Shown here piece after piece: positions 46,614 through 54,428 of a DNA stretch of 64,000 bases; position 1 is the first letter of the stretch, and each line of letters opens with the position of its first letter. The notes under the pieces were generated by a model that saw nothing but the letters and a program-made list of their open reading frames with translations, searched no databases and was not told the DNA's origin. The stretch comes from Virgibacillus indicus (GTDB lineage Bacteria > Bacillota > Bacilli > Bacillales > Amphibacillaceae). The DNA lies in NCBI RefSeq assembly GCF_002266285.1, contig NZ_NPMS01000001.1, forward strand, positions 930,001-994,000, written 5' to 3'. The position numbers and the translations under genes are program-made.

Positions 46614-46796
46614 ATGATATGGATCTATCTATTGATTATAGCATTCATAATCGCAGTATTCATTATCATTATAAGAAAAAAAGAAAAAAAACCAAACCAC
46701 GATGTCTCAATTTCCAAAAAGGAAAAGGAGTTACTTGATAAAGATTATCTAACGCATGGCAGTGTAGATAATCAAAAAAATGATAATAATATTTAA
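46614..46796 (+). CDS. 60-residue single-pass membrane protein
   Basis: N-terminal membrane helix (MIWIYLLIIAFIIAVFIIII) followed by a basic RKKEKK stop-transfer and a 35-residue polar cytosolic tail ending in an Asn/Asp-rich stretch. ATG behind TTAGGAGCG. Topologically the mirror of the preceding 48-residue protein. It is followed by a terminator-like hairpin. No family recognised. Confidence 0.65.
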   Translation: MIWIYLLIIAFIIAVFIIIIRKKEKKPNHDVSISKKEKELLDKDYLTHGSVDNQKNDNNI

Positions 46797-46799
46797 ACA

Positions 46800-46852
46800 A
46801 AAGCTGTATTCGCAAGATTCTAATCCATGCGATGCAGCTTTTTTTGGTTCCT
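46800..46852 (+). terminator. Probable terminator after the small membrane protein pair
   Basis: AAGCTGTATTCGCA pairs with TGCGATGCAGCTT with mismatches around a 13-base loop, followed by seven T. Confidence 0.65.
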
Positions 46853-46914
46853 TCCAATACGAGGTTATTGTATAATTATAAGTACAATTTAAATAACTTT
46901 TAAGGAAGCTGACT

Positions 46915-47643
46915 ATGAAAAAGTGGATAGCAATGCTGAGCTTTTATATACTTGTGGCATGTACAAATAATGAACCGGCCATTGTAAAAACAGAATCCCC
47001 TCCAGATGATTCGAGCCGTGAGCCGGAATTAGTCGAAGAGGTAAGTGGCAGCGAAGATGATGTGGAAGAATTCATTGAATTTCCGCTTCATGATGAACAG
47101 ATAAGAATTAATTTAGAGATGGTGCCAATTCTGGACGCCTATCTTCTTGCAGCAAAAGACCGGCAAAAAGCGATCGAGGGAATGAAAATTGAACGGATAC
47201 AAGCAGAGAATGCCAGTATTTATTTGCTGGAGTTTTCCTGTCAGAATGAACGCTGCTCCTATTTACTCTTTAACAGAGATGCTGCAGATCAGGCTTTTCT
47301 TCTTGCTGATCTGGCTGATGCTGCTGATATGATCCCATCACCTGATCAAACAAAGATGCTATTTCTATTTGACCGGAAAGGTTCATTGCCGCTTCCATTT
47401 ACAAACATTGTCATCATTGATTTGGAAAAATGGGATCACCTGACATTGGTGAATGAAACAACAGATGATGCTGTTTTAAATTTCACCTGGCCATTAATTT
47501 CAGTCAACTGGATTGATAATGAATCAATTGCCGCAGAAAAACCGGCAGTTCTTGAACCGACAGATGAAGCTATTCATGAGTGGTATCAAGCAAATCAATC
47601 TCTGACCACAAGCATTATCTTACATGTCTCCGAAAATAACTAG
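46915..47643 (+). CDS. Hypothetical lipoprotein
   Basis: Secreted lipid-anchored protein of 242 residues, unrecognised. The signal peptide ends in lipobox LVAC (Cys16). An acidic linker (about 20-55, rich in Glu, Asp, Ser) precedes a folded domain of about 185 residues with two closely spaced Cys (CQNERC, near 104-109) that could form a disulfide. ATG behind AAGGAAGCTGACT. A strong terminator follows. Located just upstream of the spoVA operon but divergent genes lie between, so no link is claimed. Confidence 0.75.
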   Translation: MKKWIAMLSFYILVACTNNEPAIVKTESPPDDSSREPELVEEVSGSEDDVEEFIEFPLHDEQIRINLEMVPILDAYLLAAKDRQKAIEGMKIERIQAENASIYLLEFSCQNERCSYLLFNRDAADQAFLLADLADAADMIPSPDQTKMLFLFDRKGSLPLPFTNIVIIDLEKWDHLTLVNETTDDAVLNFTWPLISVNWIDNESIAAEKPAVLEPTDEAIHEWYQANQSLTTSIILHVSENN

Positions 47644-47680
47644 AAAAAAACAGCACATTTGGAGGTGCTGTTTTTTATTT
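47644..47680. terminator. Bidirectional terminator between the lipoprotein gene and 47675-48115
   Basis: AAAAAACAGCAC ATTTGGAG GTGCTGTTTTTT, with A- and T-runs on both sides; it reaches the stop of the converging gene. Confidence 0.88.
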
Positions 47681-48115
47681 AAATATCAGCTTTTCAACAT
47701 GTTCAATTAAAATTTCCTCATCATCTGCCATAAATCTCGCTTGCACATATAAATTACATTCACCTTTTTCAGGTGCTGCAAAGACAAGCTTTTCCTGTGG
47801 ATAAATATTTCCGCTGTTCATTTTTTTGGTTATCAGACTGCCGGTAAAGTCATGATTCTCATGTGATAGGGATACTGATATTAATGGAGCCTGGTGCTTA
47901 ATTTCAACAGTTTCCTCCCCCATATATTGCAGGGATCTTAGCACTTGGATTCCTTCTTCCGTTTCGTCCACTCTCATATGTAAAATAAAATTATCCAACT
48001 GCTTTTTCACTTCTTTGCTTTCGGCTAACTTTGCATTAACCTGTCCAAACTGCCAATTGATAATCCCAATGAAACAGCCAATTACTATTAGTGACAGAAC
48101 GAGAGCTTTCTTCAC
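47675..48115 (-). CDS. Hypothetical exported or membrane-anchored protein
   Basis: Unrecognised 146-residue protein with an N-terminal membrane anchor or uncleaved signal (ALVLSLIVIGCFIGIINW). A helical linker is followed by a beta-rich outer domain (about 60-146). The ATG follows GGAGGAGTAGCG. Divergent from the spoVA operon with 168 bases between, which hold the presumed sigma-G promoter. Possibly sporulation-related because of position, but nothing in the sequence proves it. Confidence 0.7.
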   Translation of the reverse strand: MKKALVLSLIVIGCFIGIINWQFGQVNAKLAESKEVKKQLDNFILHMRVDETEEGIQVLRSLQYMGEETVEIKHQAPLISVSLSHENHDFTGSLITKKMNSGNIYPQEKLVFAAPEKGECNLYVQARFMADDEEILIEHVEKLIFK

Positions 48116-48223
48116 GCTACTCCTCCTCCAAAAAGCCTCTTATTATATAAGACGAAACAACTGCATATAAAGTTTCAATTTTTAAATATCAGTCCATAAC
48201 AAAAAATAGGAAAAAAGTAGAAA

Positions 48224-48252
48224 GTATATTATGGTCAATTTTTCTAATTATA
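48224..48252 (+). promoter_or_regulatory. Candidate sigma-G promoter of the spoVA-type operon
   Basis: GTATA (48224-48228) fits the sigma-G -35 pattern GHATR. AATTATA (48246-48252) matches the -10 pattern CATNHTA at six of seven positions, with a 17-base spacer. It lies 32 bases upstream of the first gene. Forespore expression is expected for spoVA genes. Confidence 0.55.
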
Positions 48253-48283
48253 AATAGTGATGATCTTATAAAGGAGGATCTAT

Positions 48284-48490
48284 ATGACAGTAGGCAGTCA
48301 GGTGAAGCAAACGATCGCAGGGTTAAAGAGTGCACAGGCAAGTTTTGAGCAATTTGCATTGCAGACAGAAAATAAACAGGCAAAACAGCTTTATGAAAAT
48401 GCTGCTCAGCAGACAATGGCTATTTTACAGAGTGTTGAACCTAGAGTTCAGCAAATGGAACAGGAAGAACCACAATACAAAGGGTTTTAA
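48284..48490 (+). CDS. DUF1657 protein, first gene of the spoVA-2mob-like operon
   Basis: 68-residue helical protein of the DUF1657 family, a family found mainly in spore-formers and in spoVA-2mob operons. Pattern: MTVGSQVKQTIAGLKSAQAS, FALQTENKQAKQLYENAAQQ, and EEPQYKGF at the end. ATG behind AAAGGAGGATCTAT, a very strong site. It is one of two stand-alone DUF1657 genes in the operon (also 50892-51092), and the last gene carries a third related segment. Function is not known; a structural or accessory part in the spore inner membrane is suspected. Confidence 0.92.
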   Translation: MTVGSQVKQTIAGLKSAQASFEQFALQTENKQAKQLYENAAQQTMAILQSVEPRVQQMEQEEPQYKGF

Positions 48491-48554
48491 ATACTGTAAC
48501 GGGGTTGGTTCGCCAGCCTCGTTACAGCTCACATCAATGAAAATAGGTGAGATC

Positions 48555-49016
48555 ATGAAATACAAAATAGTGTTAAGCGTTTGTTTGGTATTATTGCTGA
48601 TTGGCTGTGGAAAGGATTCAGTGCTGGAACCAACCAATGATAAAAACACAGACATCGAATTGAAAATGATTAAAGCAAATACCGGAATGGATCAGCATAT
48701 TTCGAATCAGGCAAAGGAACTTCTCAGCAGCTATGATGCCATAACTTCCGTTAAAGCAGTAAATGATGAGAAAAATCTTCTCACAGCAATTGAGGTCCAT
48801 CATAACAAGCGATTCAATCTGAAAAAAATACAAAAAGAACTGACAAAAGAATTGGAAAAGAAATTTAAAAACTTTCACGTGGAATTAACATTGGATAAGA
48901 AGTTAGTTTTAGAGCTCGATAAGCTGGAAAAAGCGATGGAGTCTGGAGATATCTCCAAAAAAAAGCTGAAAAAGGAAATAAAAAAACTTACGAAACTGTC
49001 TAAAGAACAGGCGTAG
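48555..49016 (+). CDS. YhcN/YlaJ-type sporulation lipoprotein
   Basis: Lipoprotein of 153 residues. The signal peptide ends in LIGC (lipid Cys17). The outer domain has the YhcN/YlaJ layout (ITSVKAVNDEKNLLTAIEV) and a very Lys-rich helical C-terminus (KKLKKEIKKLTKLSK). ATG at 48555 with AATAGGTGAG ahead; further in-frame starts upstream would destroy the signal peptide. Second gene of the seven-gene spoVA-type operon, where a YhcN-like lipoprotein is a standard member. Expected at the outer face of the spore inner membrane. Confidence 0.88.
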   Translation: MKYKIVLSVCLVLLLIGCGKDSVLEPTNDKNTDIELKMIKANTGMDQHISNQAKELLSSYDAITSVKAVNDEKNLLTAIEVHHNKRFNLKKIQKELTKELEKKFKNFHVELTLDKKLVLELDKLEKAMESGDISKKKLKKEIKKLTKLSKEQA

Positions 49017-49035
49017 TGAAGTGGGTGGAACGACT

Positions 49036-49515
49036 ATGGCAGATAAACAGAAAAAAAACTTGCCACCGGATGCTCAGAATTACCAGGCATTTCAACAGCA
49101 GCGGGAAACAAAAAGGCCGTTATTTAAAAATTGCATAAAAGCATTTCTTGTTGGTGGATTTATTTGTTTTATTGGTCAAATCATTTCCACTTTTTACATC
49201 TATTTCTTTAATTTCACCGAACAGACTGCCGGGAATCCGACTGTCGCTACATTGATTTTTATTACCATGCTGCTGACAGGATTTGGTGTATATGACCGGA
49301 TTGGCCAGTTCGCAGGTGCCGGTTCTGCTGTACCAGTCACTGGATTTGGCAATGCTGTTATTTCTTCTGCAATTGAACATCGTACAGAGGGCTTTGTCTT
49401 AGGAGTTGGGACGAATATGCTGAAATTGGCTGGACCAGTTATCGTATATGGTGTATTCTCTGCTTTTGTTATTGCACTTATAAAAACAATATTGATTAAG
49501 TGGGGTGGATTGTAG
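49036..49515 (+). CDS. spoVAC: SpoVAC, DPA channel membrane subunit
   Basis: Membrane subunit of the SpoVA complex, which moves Ca-dipicolinic acid into the forespore and releases it at germination. The 159 residues have a basic cytosolic start and about four membrane segments, with the family stretches AFLVGGFICFIGQ, VYDRIGQFAGAGSAVPVTGFGNAV and GVGTNMLKLAGPVIVYG. ATG at 49036 follows GGGTGGAAC. Its stop overlaps the spoVAD start. This is the copy type seen in mobile spoVA operons and does not sit in a canonical spoVAA-AF operon. Confidence 0.94.
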   Translation: MADKQKKNLPPDAQNYQAFQQQRETKRPLFKNCIKAFLVGGFICFIGQIISTFYIYFFNFTEQTAGNPTVATLIFITMLLTGFGVYDRIGQFAGAGSAVPVTGFGNAVISSAIEHRTEGFVLGVGTNMLKLAGPVIVYGVFSAFVIALIKTILIKWGGL

Positions 49516-50531
49516 TGCTGGTGGGACACCAAACATGGATCTTTGAAAATAAACCCGTCATTTTAACAACGGGAACAGTTGGAGGCCCATTTGAGGCCAA
49601 GGGAAACATTCCGGAAGACTTTGATATCCTGCATGATGATACATGGCTGGAGCAGGCTTCTTTTGAAAAGTCACAGCAAATGATGATGGAGGAAGCATGT
49701 CAAATAGCGGTTAAGAAAAGCAGTATTGAAAAAGAACAGGTAGAATTTTTCATTAGTGGTGATTTGGTTAATCAAATTACCCCAACCAGCTTTGCTGCTA
49801 AAACCATGGATCTTCCCTACTTTGGACTATTCAGTGCCTGTGCTACTTCAATGGAAAGCCTGGCATTGGCTGCATTTATTATTAATTCCAATGGAGCCAA
49901 TTATATTTTAAGCGGGACATCCAGTCATAATTCGGCAGCTGAAAAACAATTCCGATATCCGACAGAATATGGTGGACAAAAACCGCCAACTGCCCAATGG
50001 ACAGTTACTGGCGCTGGTTGTGCCCTGGTTGCTAAAGACGGCAAAGGACCGGTGATAACCTCAGCTACAGTAGGTAAAATTGTAGATATGGGGATTACAG
50101 ATCCGTTTAACATGGGTGGGGCAATGGCTCCAGCTGCTGTAAATACAATTGAAACACATTTCAAAGAGCGGAATCTGGATCCATCCTATTATGATTTAAT
50201 CATCACAGGAGATCTCGGGCACATTGGCAGAGAAGTCTCGCTGGATCTTTTAAGAGAACGTGGTTTGAATATTACAAATGAGCAATATGTTGATTGCGGA
50301 CTTACCATCTACCGGGAGGGACAGCCAGTATTGGCTGGCGCTAGCGGTCCTGCTTGTTCAGCGGTCGTTACATATGGCCACTTCTTAAACCAACTTAAAA
50401 AAGGAGAACTTAATCGGATCCTGGTTGTTGCAACTGGAGCTCTGCATTCTCCATTAAGCATACAGCAGAAAGACCCAATCCCCGGTATTGCACATGCAGT
50501 CTCAATAGAATCAGGAAGTGATGAATTATGA
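49515..50531 (+). CDS. spoVAD: SpoVAD, DPA-binding subunit
   Basis: Peripheral subunit that binds dipicolinic acid, with a thiolase/ketosynthase-like fold, 338 residues. Typical segments: [20 protein letters not shown] (about 13-32), [18 protein letters not shown] near 105, and [20 protein letters not shown] near 278. The GTG at 49515 follows GGGGTGGA by five bases and shares one base with the spoVAC stop; translation is probably coupled. The stop overlaps spoVAE by four bases (ATGA). Works with SpoVAC and SpoVAE at the spore inner membrane. Confidence 0.95.
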   Translation: MLVGHQTWIFENKPVILTTGTVGGPFEAKGNIPEDFDILHDDTWLEQASFEKSQQMMMEEACQIAVKKSSIEKEQVEFFISGDLVNQITPTSFAAKTMDLPYFGLFSACATSMESLALAAFIINSNGANYILSGTSSHNSAAEKQFRYPTEYGGQKPPTAQWTVTGAGCALVAKDGKGPVITSATVGKIVDMGITDPFNMGGAMAPAAVNTIETHFKERNLDPSYYDLIITGDLGHIGREVSLDLLRERGLNITNEQYVDCGLTIYREGQPVLAGASGPACSAVVTYGHFLNQLKKGELNRILVVATGALHSPLSIQQKDPIPGIAHAVSIESGSDEL

Positions 50532-50878
50532 TATTTTTTTGGGCATTTGTTGTAGGAGGCATAATCTGTGTCATTGGCCAGATTATGTTTGATGTATTTA
50601 AACTAAGCCCTGCCCATACATTAAGCATTTTAGTTGTCTCTGGTGCTATTCTTGATGGTTTTGGATTATATGAGCCGTTAATTGATTTTGCAGGTGCTGG
50701 TGTAACTGTACCGATAACCAGCTTTGGTAATTCATTAGTCCATGGAGCAATGGCTGAAGCAGAAAAGCATGGTCTTGTTGGTGTTGTGACTGGAATGTTC
50801 GAAGTAACGAGCGCCGGTATATCTGCTGCAATTATATTTGGTTTTATTGGTGCATTGATTTTTAAACCAAAAGGATAG
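50528..50878 (+). CDS. spoVAE: SpoVAE (SpoVAEb), DPA channel membrane subunit
   Basis: Small membrane subunit of the SpoVA complex, 116 residues, paralogous to SpoVAC. It has four hydrophobic segments and the shared core [20 protein letters not shown], then [11 protein letters not shown], equivalent to the SpoVAC IGQFAGAGSAVPVTGFGNAV region. ATG overlaps the spoVAD stop by four bases, so translation is coupled. The combination spoVAC-spoVAD-spoVAE without spoVAA, AB or AF fits the spoVA-2mob type. Confidence 0.94.
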   Translation: MIFFWAFVVGGIICVIGQIMFDVFKLSPAHTLSILVVSGAILDGFGLYEPLIDFAGAGVTVPITSFGNSLVHGAMAEAEKHGLVGVVTGMFEVTSAGISAAIIFGFIGALIFKPKG

Positions 50879-50891
50879 GGGGTTTTAAGAA

Positions 50892-51092
50892 ATGACCGTT
50901 GGATCACAGGTGAAAAGCTGTTTTTCATCAATTAAAAGTGCAGAAGCAAGTCTTAAATTATTAGAAAGCAAAACACAGGATCCACAAGCACAAGTCGCTT
51001 TTAACTATGCGAATCAGCTGATTGCTGAAGTGAAAAGTGATTTGCAAAAACAAGTAATTCAGCTCTCGAAGGAAGAACCACAATATAAATAA
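50892..51092 (+). CDS. DUF1657 protein, sixth gene of the spoVA-2mob-like operon
   Basis: 66-residue helical DUF1657 protein, a diverged paralogue of the product of 48284-48490: MTVGSQVKSCFSSIKSAEAS, LESKTQDPQAQVAFNYANQL, and the same ending EEPQYK. It lies 13 bases after spoVAE and 22 before the DUF421 gene. ATG behind GGGGGTTTTAAGAA. Same unknown role as the first copy; having both flank the spoVA core is typical of this operon type. Confidence 0.92.
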   Translation: MTVGSQVKSCFSSIKSAEASLKLLESKTQDPQAQVAFNYANQLIAEVKSDLQKQVIQLSKEEPQYK

Positions 51093-51114
51093 ATCTTGAA
51101 AGGAAATGTTGCCA

Positions 51115-51975
51115 ATGCCAGGATGGATAGAAATTGCCATTAGATCCTTCACCCTGCTTATTGTTTTATTTTTCCTTACAAAATGGCTTGGTAAAAAACA
51201 GATATCTCAATTAAATATATTTGAATATATTTCCGGCATCGTTCTTGGAGGAATCGTAGCAATTCATTCTATTGATACAGAAGCAAACATTGTCTATGGT
51301 TTAATAGCTATGTTCGTCTGGTTTATTATACCGTTTGCGGTCGAATACTTTTCACTTAAAAGCAAAAGCTTCCGCAACTTTTCTCAAGGCAGAAGTACCG
51401 TATTCATACAGGATGGGAAAATAATGGAGGATAATCTGAAAAAAGAAGGGTATTCCACAGATGATCTGCTGGAAAAACTGCGAGACAATAATGTTTTCTT
51501 AGCATCTGATGTTGAATTTGCTGTACTTGAGCCTTCAGGGACACTGAGTGTATTGCCTAAAAAGGAGAACCAGCCTCTTACTGCCAAAGATTTAGGTCTG
51601 AAGCTTGCACCAGAGAAAGAACCACAAACCGTAGTTATGGATGGTAAAGTATTGCTGGAGCCATTAGCCAACCTGTCACTGAATACAAATTGGCTGGAAA
51701 CTGAGCTGGATAAAATGAATGTAAGCATCGAAAATGTTTTTCTCGGTCAGGCAGATAATAATGGTCAACTAACTATTGACTTATATGATGATAAAATTGC
51801 AGTACCAAGCCCAACTGAAGCCCCTCTTCTCTTAGCAACGATGAAAAAATGCCAGGCCGACCTGGAATTATTCGCATTAGCAACTGAAAATGAAGAGGTT
51901 AAGCGAATGTATGAGGAAAACAGTAAAAAGATGCAGCAGGCGGTTGATAAGGTTATGCCATATTTGAAAGAATAG
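51115..51975 (+). CDS. DUF421-DUF1657 membrane protein, 2Duf-like
   Basis: Membrane protein of about 286 residues. Three N-terminal segments (ITLLIVLFFL-type, then YISGIVLGGIVAI, then VYGLIAMFVWFIIPFAV) carry the DUF421/YetF pattern FLTKWLGKKQISQL. Two small soluble DUF421 beta-domains follow (about 90-225). The last 55 residues (ATMKKCQADLELFALATENE onward) align with stand-alone DUF1657 proteins encoded earlier in the operon. This is the 2Duf architecture, reported as the main heat-resistance determinant of the spoVA-2mob operon. ATG at 51115 is preferred over ATG 51106 and TTG 51109, which crowd the AAAGGA site. No clear terminator follows. Confidence 0.92.
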   Translation: MPGWIEIAIRSFTLLIVLFFLTKWLGKKQISQLNIFEYISGIVLGGIVAIHSIDTEANIVYGLIAMFVWFIIPFAVEYFSLKSKSFRNFSQGRSTVFIQDGKIMEDNLKKEGYSTDDLLEKLRDNNVFLASDVEFAVLEPSGTLSVLPKKENQPLTAKDLGLKLAPEKEPQTVVMDGKVLLEPLANLSLNTNWLETELDKMNVSIENVFLGQADNNGQLTIDLYDDKIAVPSPTEAPLLLATMKKCQADLELFALATENEEVKRMYEENSKKMQQAVDKVMPYLKE

Positions 51976-52003
51976 ATAATCCTTTTTGTTGCCTTCATTA
52001 TGG

Positions 52004-52133
52004 AAATTTTTTAGTTAATAAAGTAGCTCTATGTGACATTTCATTTAATTCCGAGCTTACTTTGGCCCATTGAACTGCTCCTTGTTCGGATTCGGCAATG
52101 AACCAGGAATTCACAAAAGCTTTAGATACGCTT
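52004..52133 (-). pseudogene. Possible coding-sequence remnant
   Basis: On the minus strand the frame reads KAFVNSWFIAESEQGAVQWA and continues KVSSELNEMSHRATLLTKKF before a stop. The residue composition looks protein-like, although no ribosome site or convincing start is present. It may be the C-terminus of a lost gene or a protein-like dispersed repeat. Low confidence. Confidence 0.25.
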
Positions 52134-52166
52134 AAAAGCAGAAAAGCTAGTATCTCACTAGCTTTT
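52134..52166 (-). terminator. Terminator after the zinc-type dehydrogenase gene
   Basis: AAAAGCTAG TGAGATA CTAGCTTTT then CTGCTTTT on the minus strand, 15 bases beyond the stop. Confidence 0.75.
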
Positions 52167-52181
52167 CAATTGGTGTTAATG

Positions 52182-53165
52182 CTATTTATTTATTTGTAAA
52201 GCAATCTTGCCAAACTGCTTATTTTTTTCGAGATAATCGAATGCATCACTAGCTTTTTCCAGTGAATAAACACTGTCTATAACTGGGTACAGCTTAAAAT
52301 TCTTTACATGATCGAGCATTGCTCGAAGCTCCTGTCTGCTTCCCATCGTTGACCCAATCAACTGATATTGACCATAGAAAAACTTGCGTAAATTTAAATC
52401 TATATGATCATCAGTGGTGGCACCAAACGTAACTATCCGTCCACCTTTTTTCAATACTTCCAGTGAACGGTTAAAGGTCGCACGTCCAACACTATCAATG
52501 ACTAAATCAACTGTTTCTTCCGCTAATTCCTTAGCCCAATCACAATTCGTATCCAGTACTATATCCGCACCCAGTTCTTTGGCTTGCTGCTGCTTTTCCT
52601 TGCTTCGTGAAGTTACAATCACTTTCGCTCCAACATTTTTGGCGAAGGCTATCAAGTATGTTGCGACACCACTCCCAGCACCTGGAATAAATACGGTATC
52701 TCCTTCTTTCACTTTTCCTTTCGTAAATAATGCGCGATATCCAGTTAATCCTGACAAGGCAAGGACACCTGCCTCTTCCCATGATAGGTGCTCCGGTTTC
52801 TTTTCAACTTGCTCAGCAGACAGTACAATTTTCTCAGCAAATGTTCCATGGTCAGGCATACCGAGAATATCAAATTCCTGTGGTGGAGCATCACTGTTTT
52901 CATCCCAGCGCAATGCTGGGTTGATAATGACTTCATCACCTATCTGTAATCCTGTGACAGCCTCACCAACGGATTCAATTACCCCCGCACCATCAGAGCC
53001 AAGAATTAATGCTTTCTTCTTTTCTCCCCTTCTATTAGGAATATACAAATCACGCCGGTTTAAGCCAGCAGTTTTTAATGCAACTACAACCTCATCCTCC
53101 CCTGCTGTTGGTTCCTCCATTTCTATCAGCTTCAGTTCTGAATCACCGTGTACAAATGCTTTCAT
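52182..53165 (-). CDS. Medium-chain dehydrogenase/reductase (quinone-oxidoreductase-like)
   Basis: NADPH-dependent oxidoreductase of the MDR superfamily, 327 residues. The N-terminal GroES-like domain includes GLNRRDLYIPNRRG and GSDGAGVIESVG. The cofactor domain has GAGSGVATYLIAFAKNVGAK near 160 (a variant of AxxGxxG) and the TSRSKEKQQQAKELGAD segment that binds the NADPH phosphate. The catalytic-zinc Cys and the structural-zinc four-Cys lobe are absent, so this is a zinc-independent quinone/enone reductase type. ATG behind AAAGGATGAATTG. Five bases after the ArsA gene, hence probably co-transcribed. Substrate unknown. Confidence 0.87.
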   Translation of the reverse strand: MKAFVHGDSELKLIEMEEPTAGEDEVVVALKTAGLNRRDLYIPNRRGEKKKALILGSDGAGVIESVGEAVTGLQIGDEVIINPALRWDENSDAPPQEFDILGMPDHGTFAEKIVLSAEQVEKKPEHLSWEEAGVLALSGLTGYRALFTKGKVKEGDTVFIPGAGSGVATYLIAFAKNVGAKVIVTSRSKEKQQQAKELGADIVLDTNCDWAKELAEETVDLVIDSVGRATFNRSLEVLKKGGRIVTFGATTDDHIDLNLRKFFYGQYQLIGSTMGSRQELRAMLDHVKNFKLYPVIDSVYSLEKASDAFDYLEKNKQFGKIALQINK

Positions 53166-53170
53166 TCAAT

Positions 53171-54103
53171 TCATCCTTTCTGGTAATAGCTGCTGTATTC
53201 CTCCAGCTGTGCTTTATTTGTTATATCATGTGAAAACAATGGTACATAAATTAAATTTTTCTCTTTAAAATCCTTTTCAATCATAGCTAAATATTGTTGT
53301 TCATGCTCTTTTCGCCTCAGCAGAAACTCTCCATCTGCATGTTCCGGGAGTACTTTATTTACGATAATTGTTTTCACATGCAGATGGTATTTATCAAGTA
53401 ATTCAATAGCCTTGTTTGTTTCCAGAATTGACAGCCGTTCCGGATTCAGCACGAATATAAATCCGGTTTGGCTGTCGTCTAGAAGAACTTCCCTGGCTGC
53501 CTTAAAACGGTCCTGTCTTTCTTTCAATACATCGTAAATTGGATCTTCAATCGGCTCACCATCATTCAGCAGCTGTGTATAATTTTCATTGGTCTTTTTG
53601 CGCTTCTGAAGCATCCCTTCGATCCAGATTCCCATCAGCTCCGGCAGGGATAAAAGCCGGATGGTATGACCTGTAGGTGCTGTATCAAATATAAGTTTAT
53701 CAAACTTCCCTCGTTCATCTAAAATAATTGATATCAATTTATCAAACAAAGCTGCTTCGTCCGCTCCGGGTGATGCTTTGGCTGTATCAAGCTGGCGATG
53801 GACTTCCTCCATCATTCCCGAATGTACAATTCCCTTAATATTTTCCTTGACACCTTTTATATACTTATTCGTTTCCACTTCCGGGTCTATTTCCAGTGCA
53901 TATAATTGATCTGCAACCTTCGTTGTTTTACCGCCAATTGACTGATTAAAAATATCCCCAAGATTATGCGCCGGATCTGTGGAGACGAGCAATGTTTTAT
54001 ACCCTTCCCCAGCTGATTTCCAGGCAATTGCAGCAGCAGAGGTTGATTTGCCCACCCCTCCTTTTCCACCAACAAAAATCACTTTTTTATCCAATTCCTG
54101 CAT
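53171..54103 (-). CDS. ArsA/GET3-family ATPase
   Basis: Soluble P-loop ATPase of the ArsA/Get3 family, 310 residues. The deviant Walker A GGKGGVGKST (12-21), the switch I Asp in STDPAHNLGD (about 41-50) and the switch II DTAPTGHTIRLLSLPE (about 139-154) are all present. The metal-site Cys residues of the arsenite pump and a second ATPase half are missing, and no arsB or arsR is nearby. Arsenite export is therefore unlikely; chaperone-like membrane-protein targeting or delivery is more probable. ATG behind AAGGAGATATATT. Between the Cys-Cys-ending small gene and the MDR gene in one operon. Confidence 0.9.
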   Translation of the reverse strand: MQELDKKVIFVGGKGGVGKSTSAAAIAWKSAGEGYKTLLVSTDPAHNLGDIFNQSIGGKTTKVADQLYALEIDPEVETNKYIKGVKENIKGIVHSGMMEEVHRQLDTAKASPGADEAALFDKLISIILDERGKFDKLIFDTAPTGHTIRLLSLPELMGIWIEGMLQKRKKTNENYTQLLNDGEPIEDPIYDVLKERQDRFKAAREVLLDDSQTGFIFVLNPERLSILETNKAIELLDKYHLHVKTIIVNKVLPEHADGEFLLRRKEHEQQYLAMIEKDFKEKNLIYVPLFSHDITNKAQLEEYSSYYQKG

Positions 54104-54130
54104 AATATATCTCCTTTAAGTTATAAAAAT

Positions 54131-54391
54131 CTAGCAGCAGCGTATACCGCTCAGGGGTGATTTCTCCATGCCCATGCGTAAATGCCAGTCATGGAAATTT
54201 TCAATCATATATGGATAAAGCTCCAGTGTAAAATAATAAACCGGGTTTGGGATTCCAATCATTTCAGAGTAAAGCAATAGGAGAAATAAATCATCTTCAT
54301 TTCTCAGTTCCCTCGCAATTTCCTGACGATGCGGCATACTTAACACTTCTTCGTAATATTCTATCAACGTTTTCAATTTATCCAGCATCAT
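54131..54391 (-). CDS. Small protein ending in Cys-Cys, ArsA partner (cory-CC-star type)
   Basis: 86-residue protein with helical, acidic sequence (LKTLIEYYEEVLSMPHRQEI), a conserved-looking core IPNPVYYFTLELYPYMIENFHDWH, and a C-terminus RCC directly before the stop. From memory, small proteins with this core and terminal Cys pair, named cory-CC-star proteins, occur beside ArsA-family ATPases. The genes are 27 bases apart here. The terminal Cys pair could bind metal or heme, be lipid-modified, or be cargo of the ATPase. Start chosen at the middle of GTG-ATG-ATG, seven bases after GGGGAG. Confidence 0.8.
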   Translation of the reverse strand: MMLDKLKTLIEYYEEVLSMPHRQEIARELRNEDDLFLLLLYSEMIGIPNPVYYFTLELYPYMIENFHDWHLRMGMEKSPLSGIRCC

Positions 54392-54428
54392 CACTCATCT
54401 CCCCGTTTTATGCTAAATTGGCCCTTTT

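Noticed and set aside
48000..52200. Tn1546-like transposon around the spoVA-type operon
   Set aside because: No transposase, resolvase or terminal inverted repeats are visible in the flanks.
53171..54103. Arsenite resistance ATPase
   Set aside because: Single ATPase half, no Cys metal ligands, and no arsB or arsR nearby.
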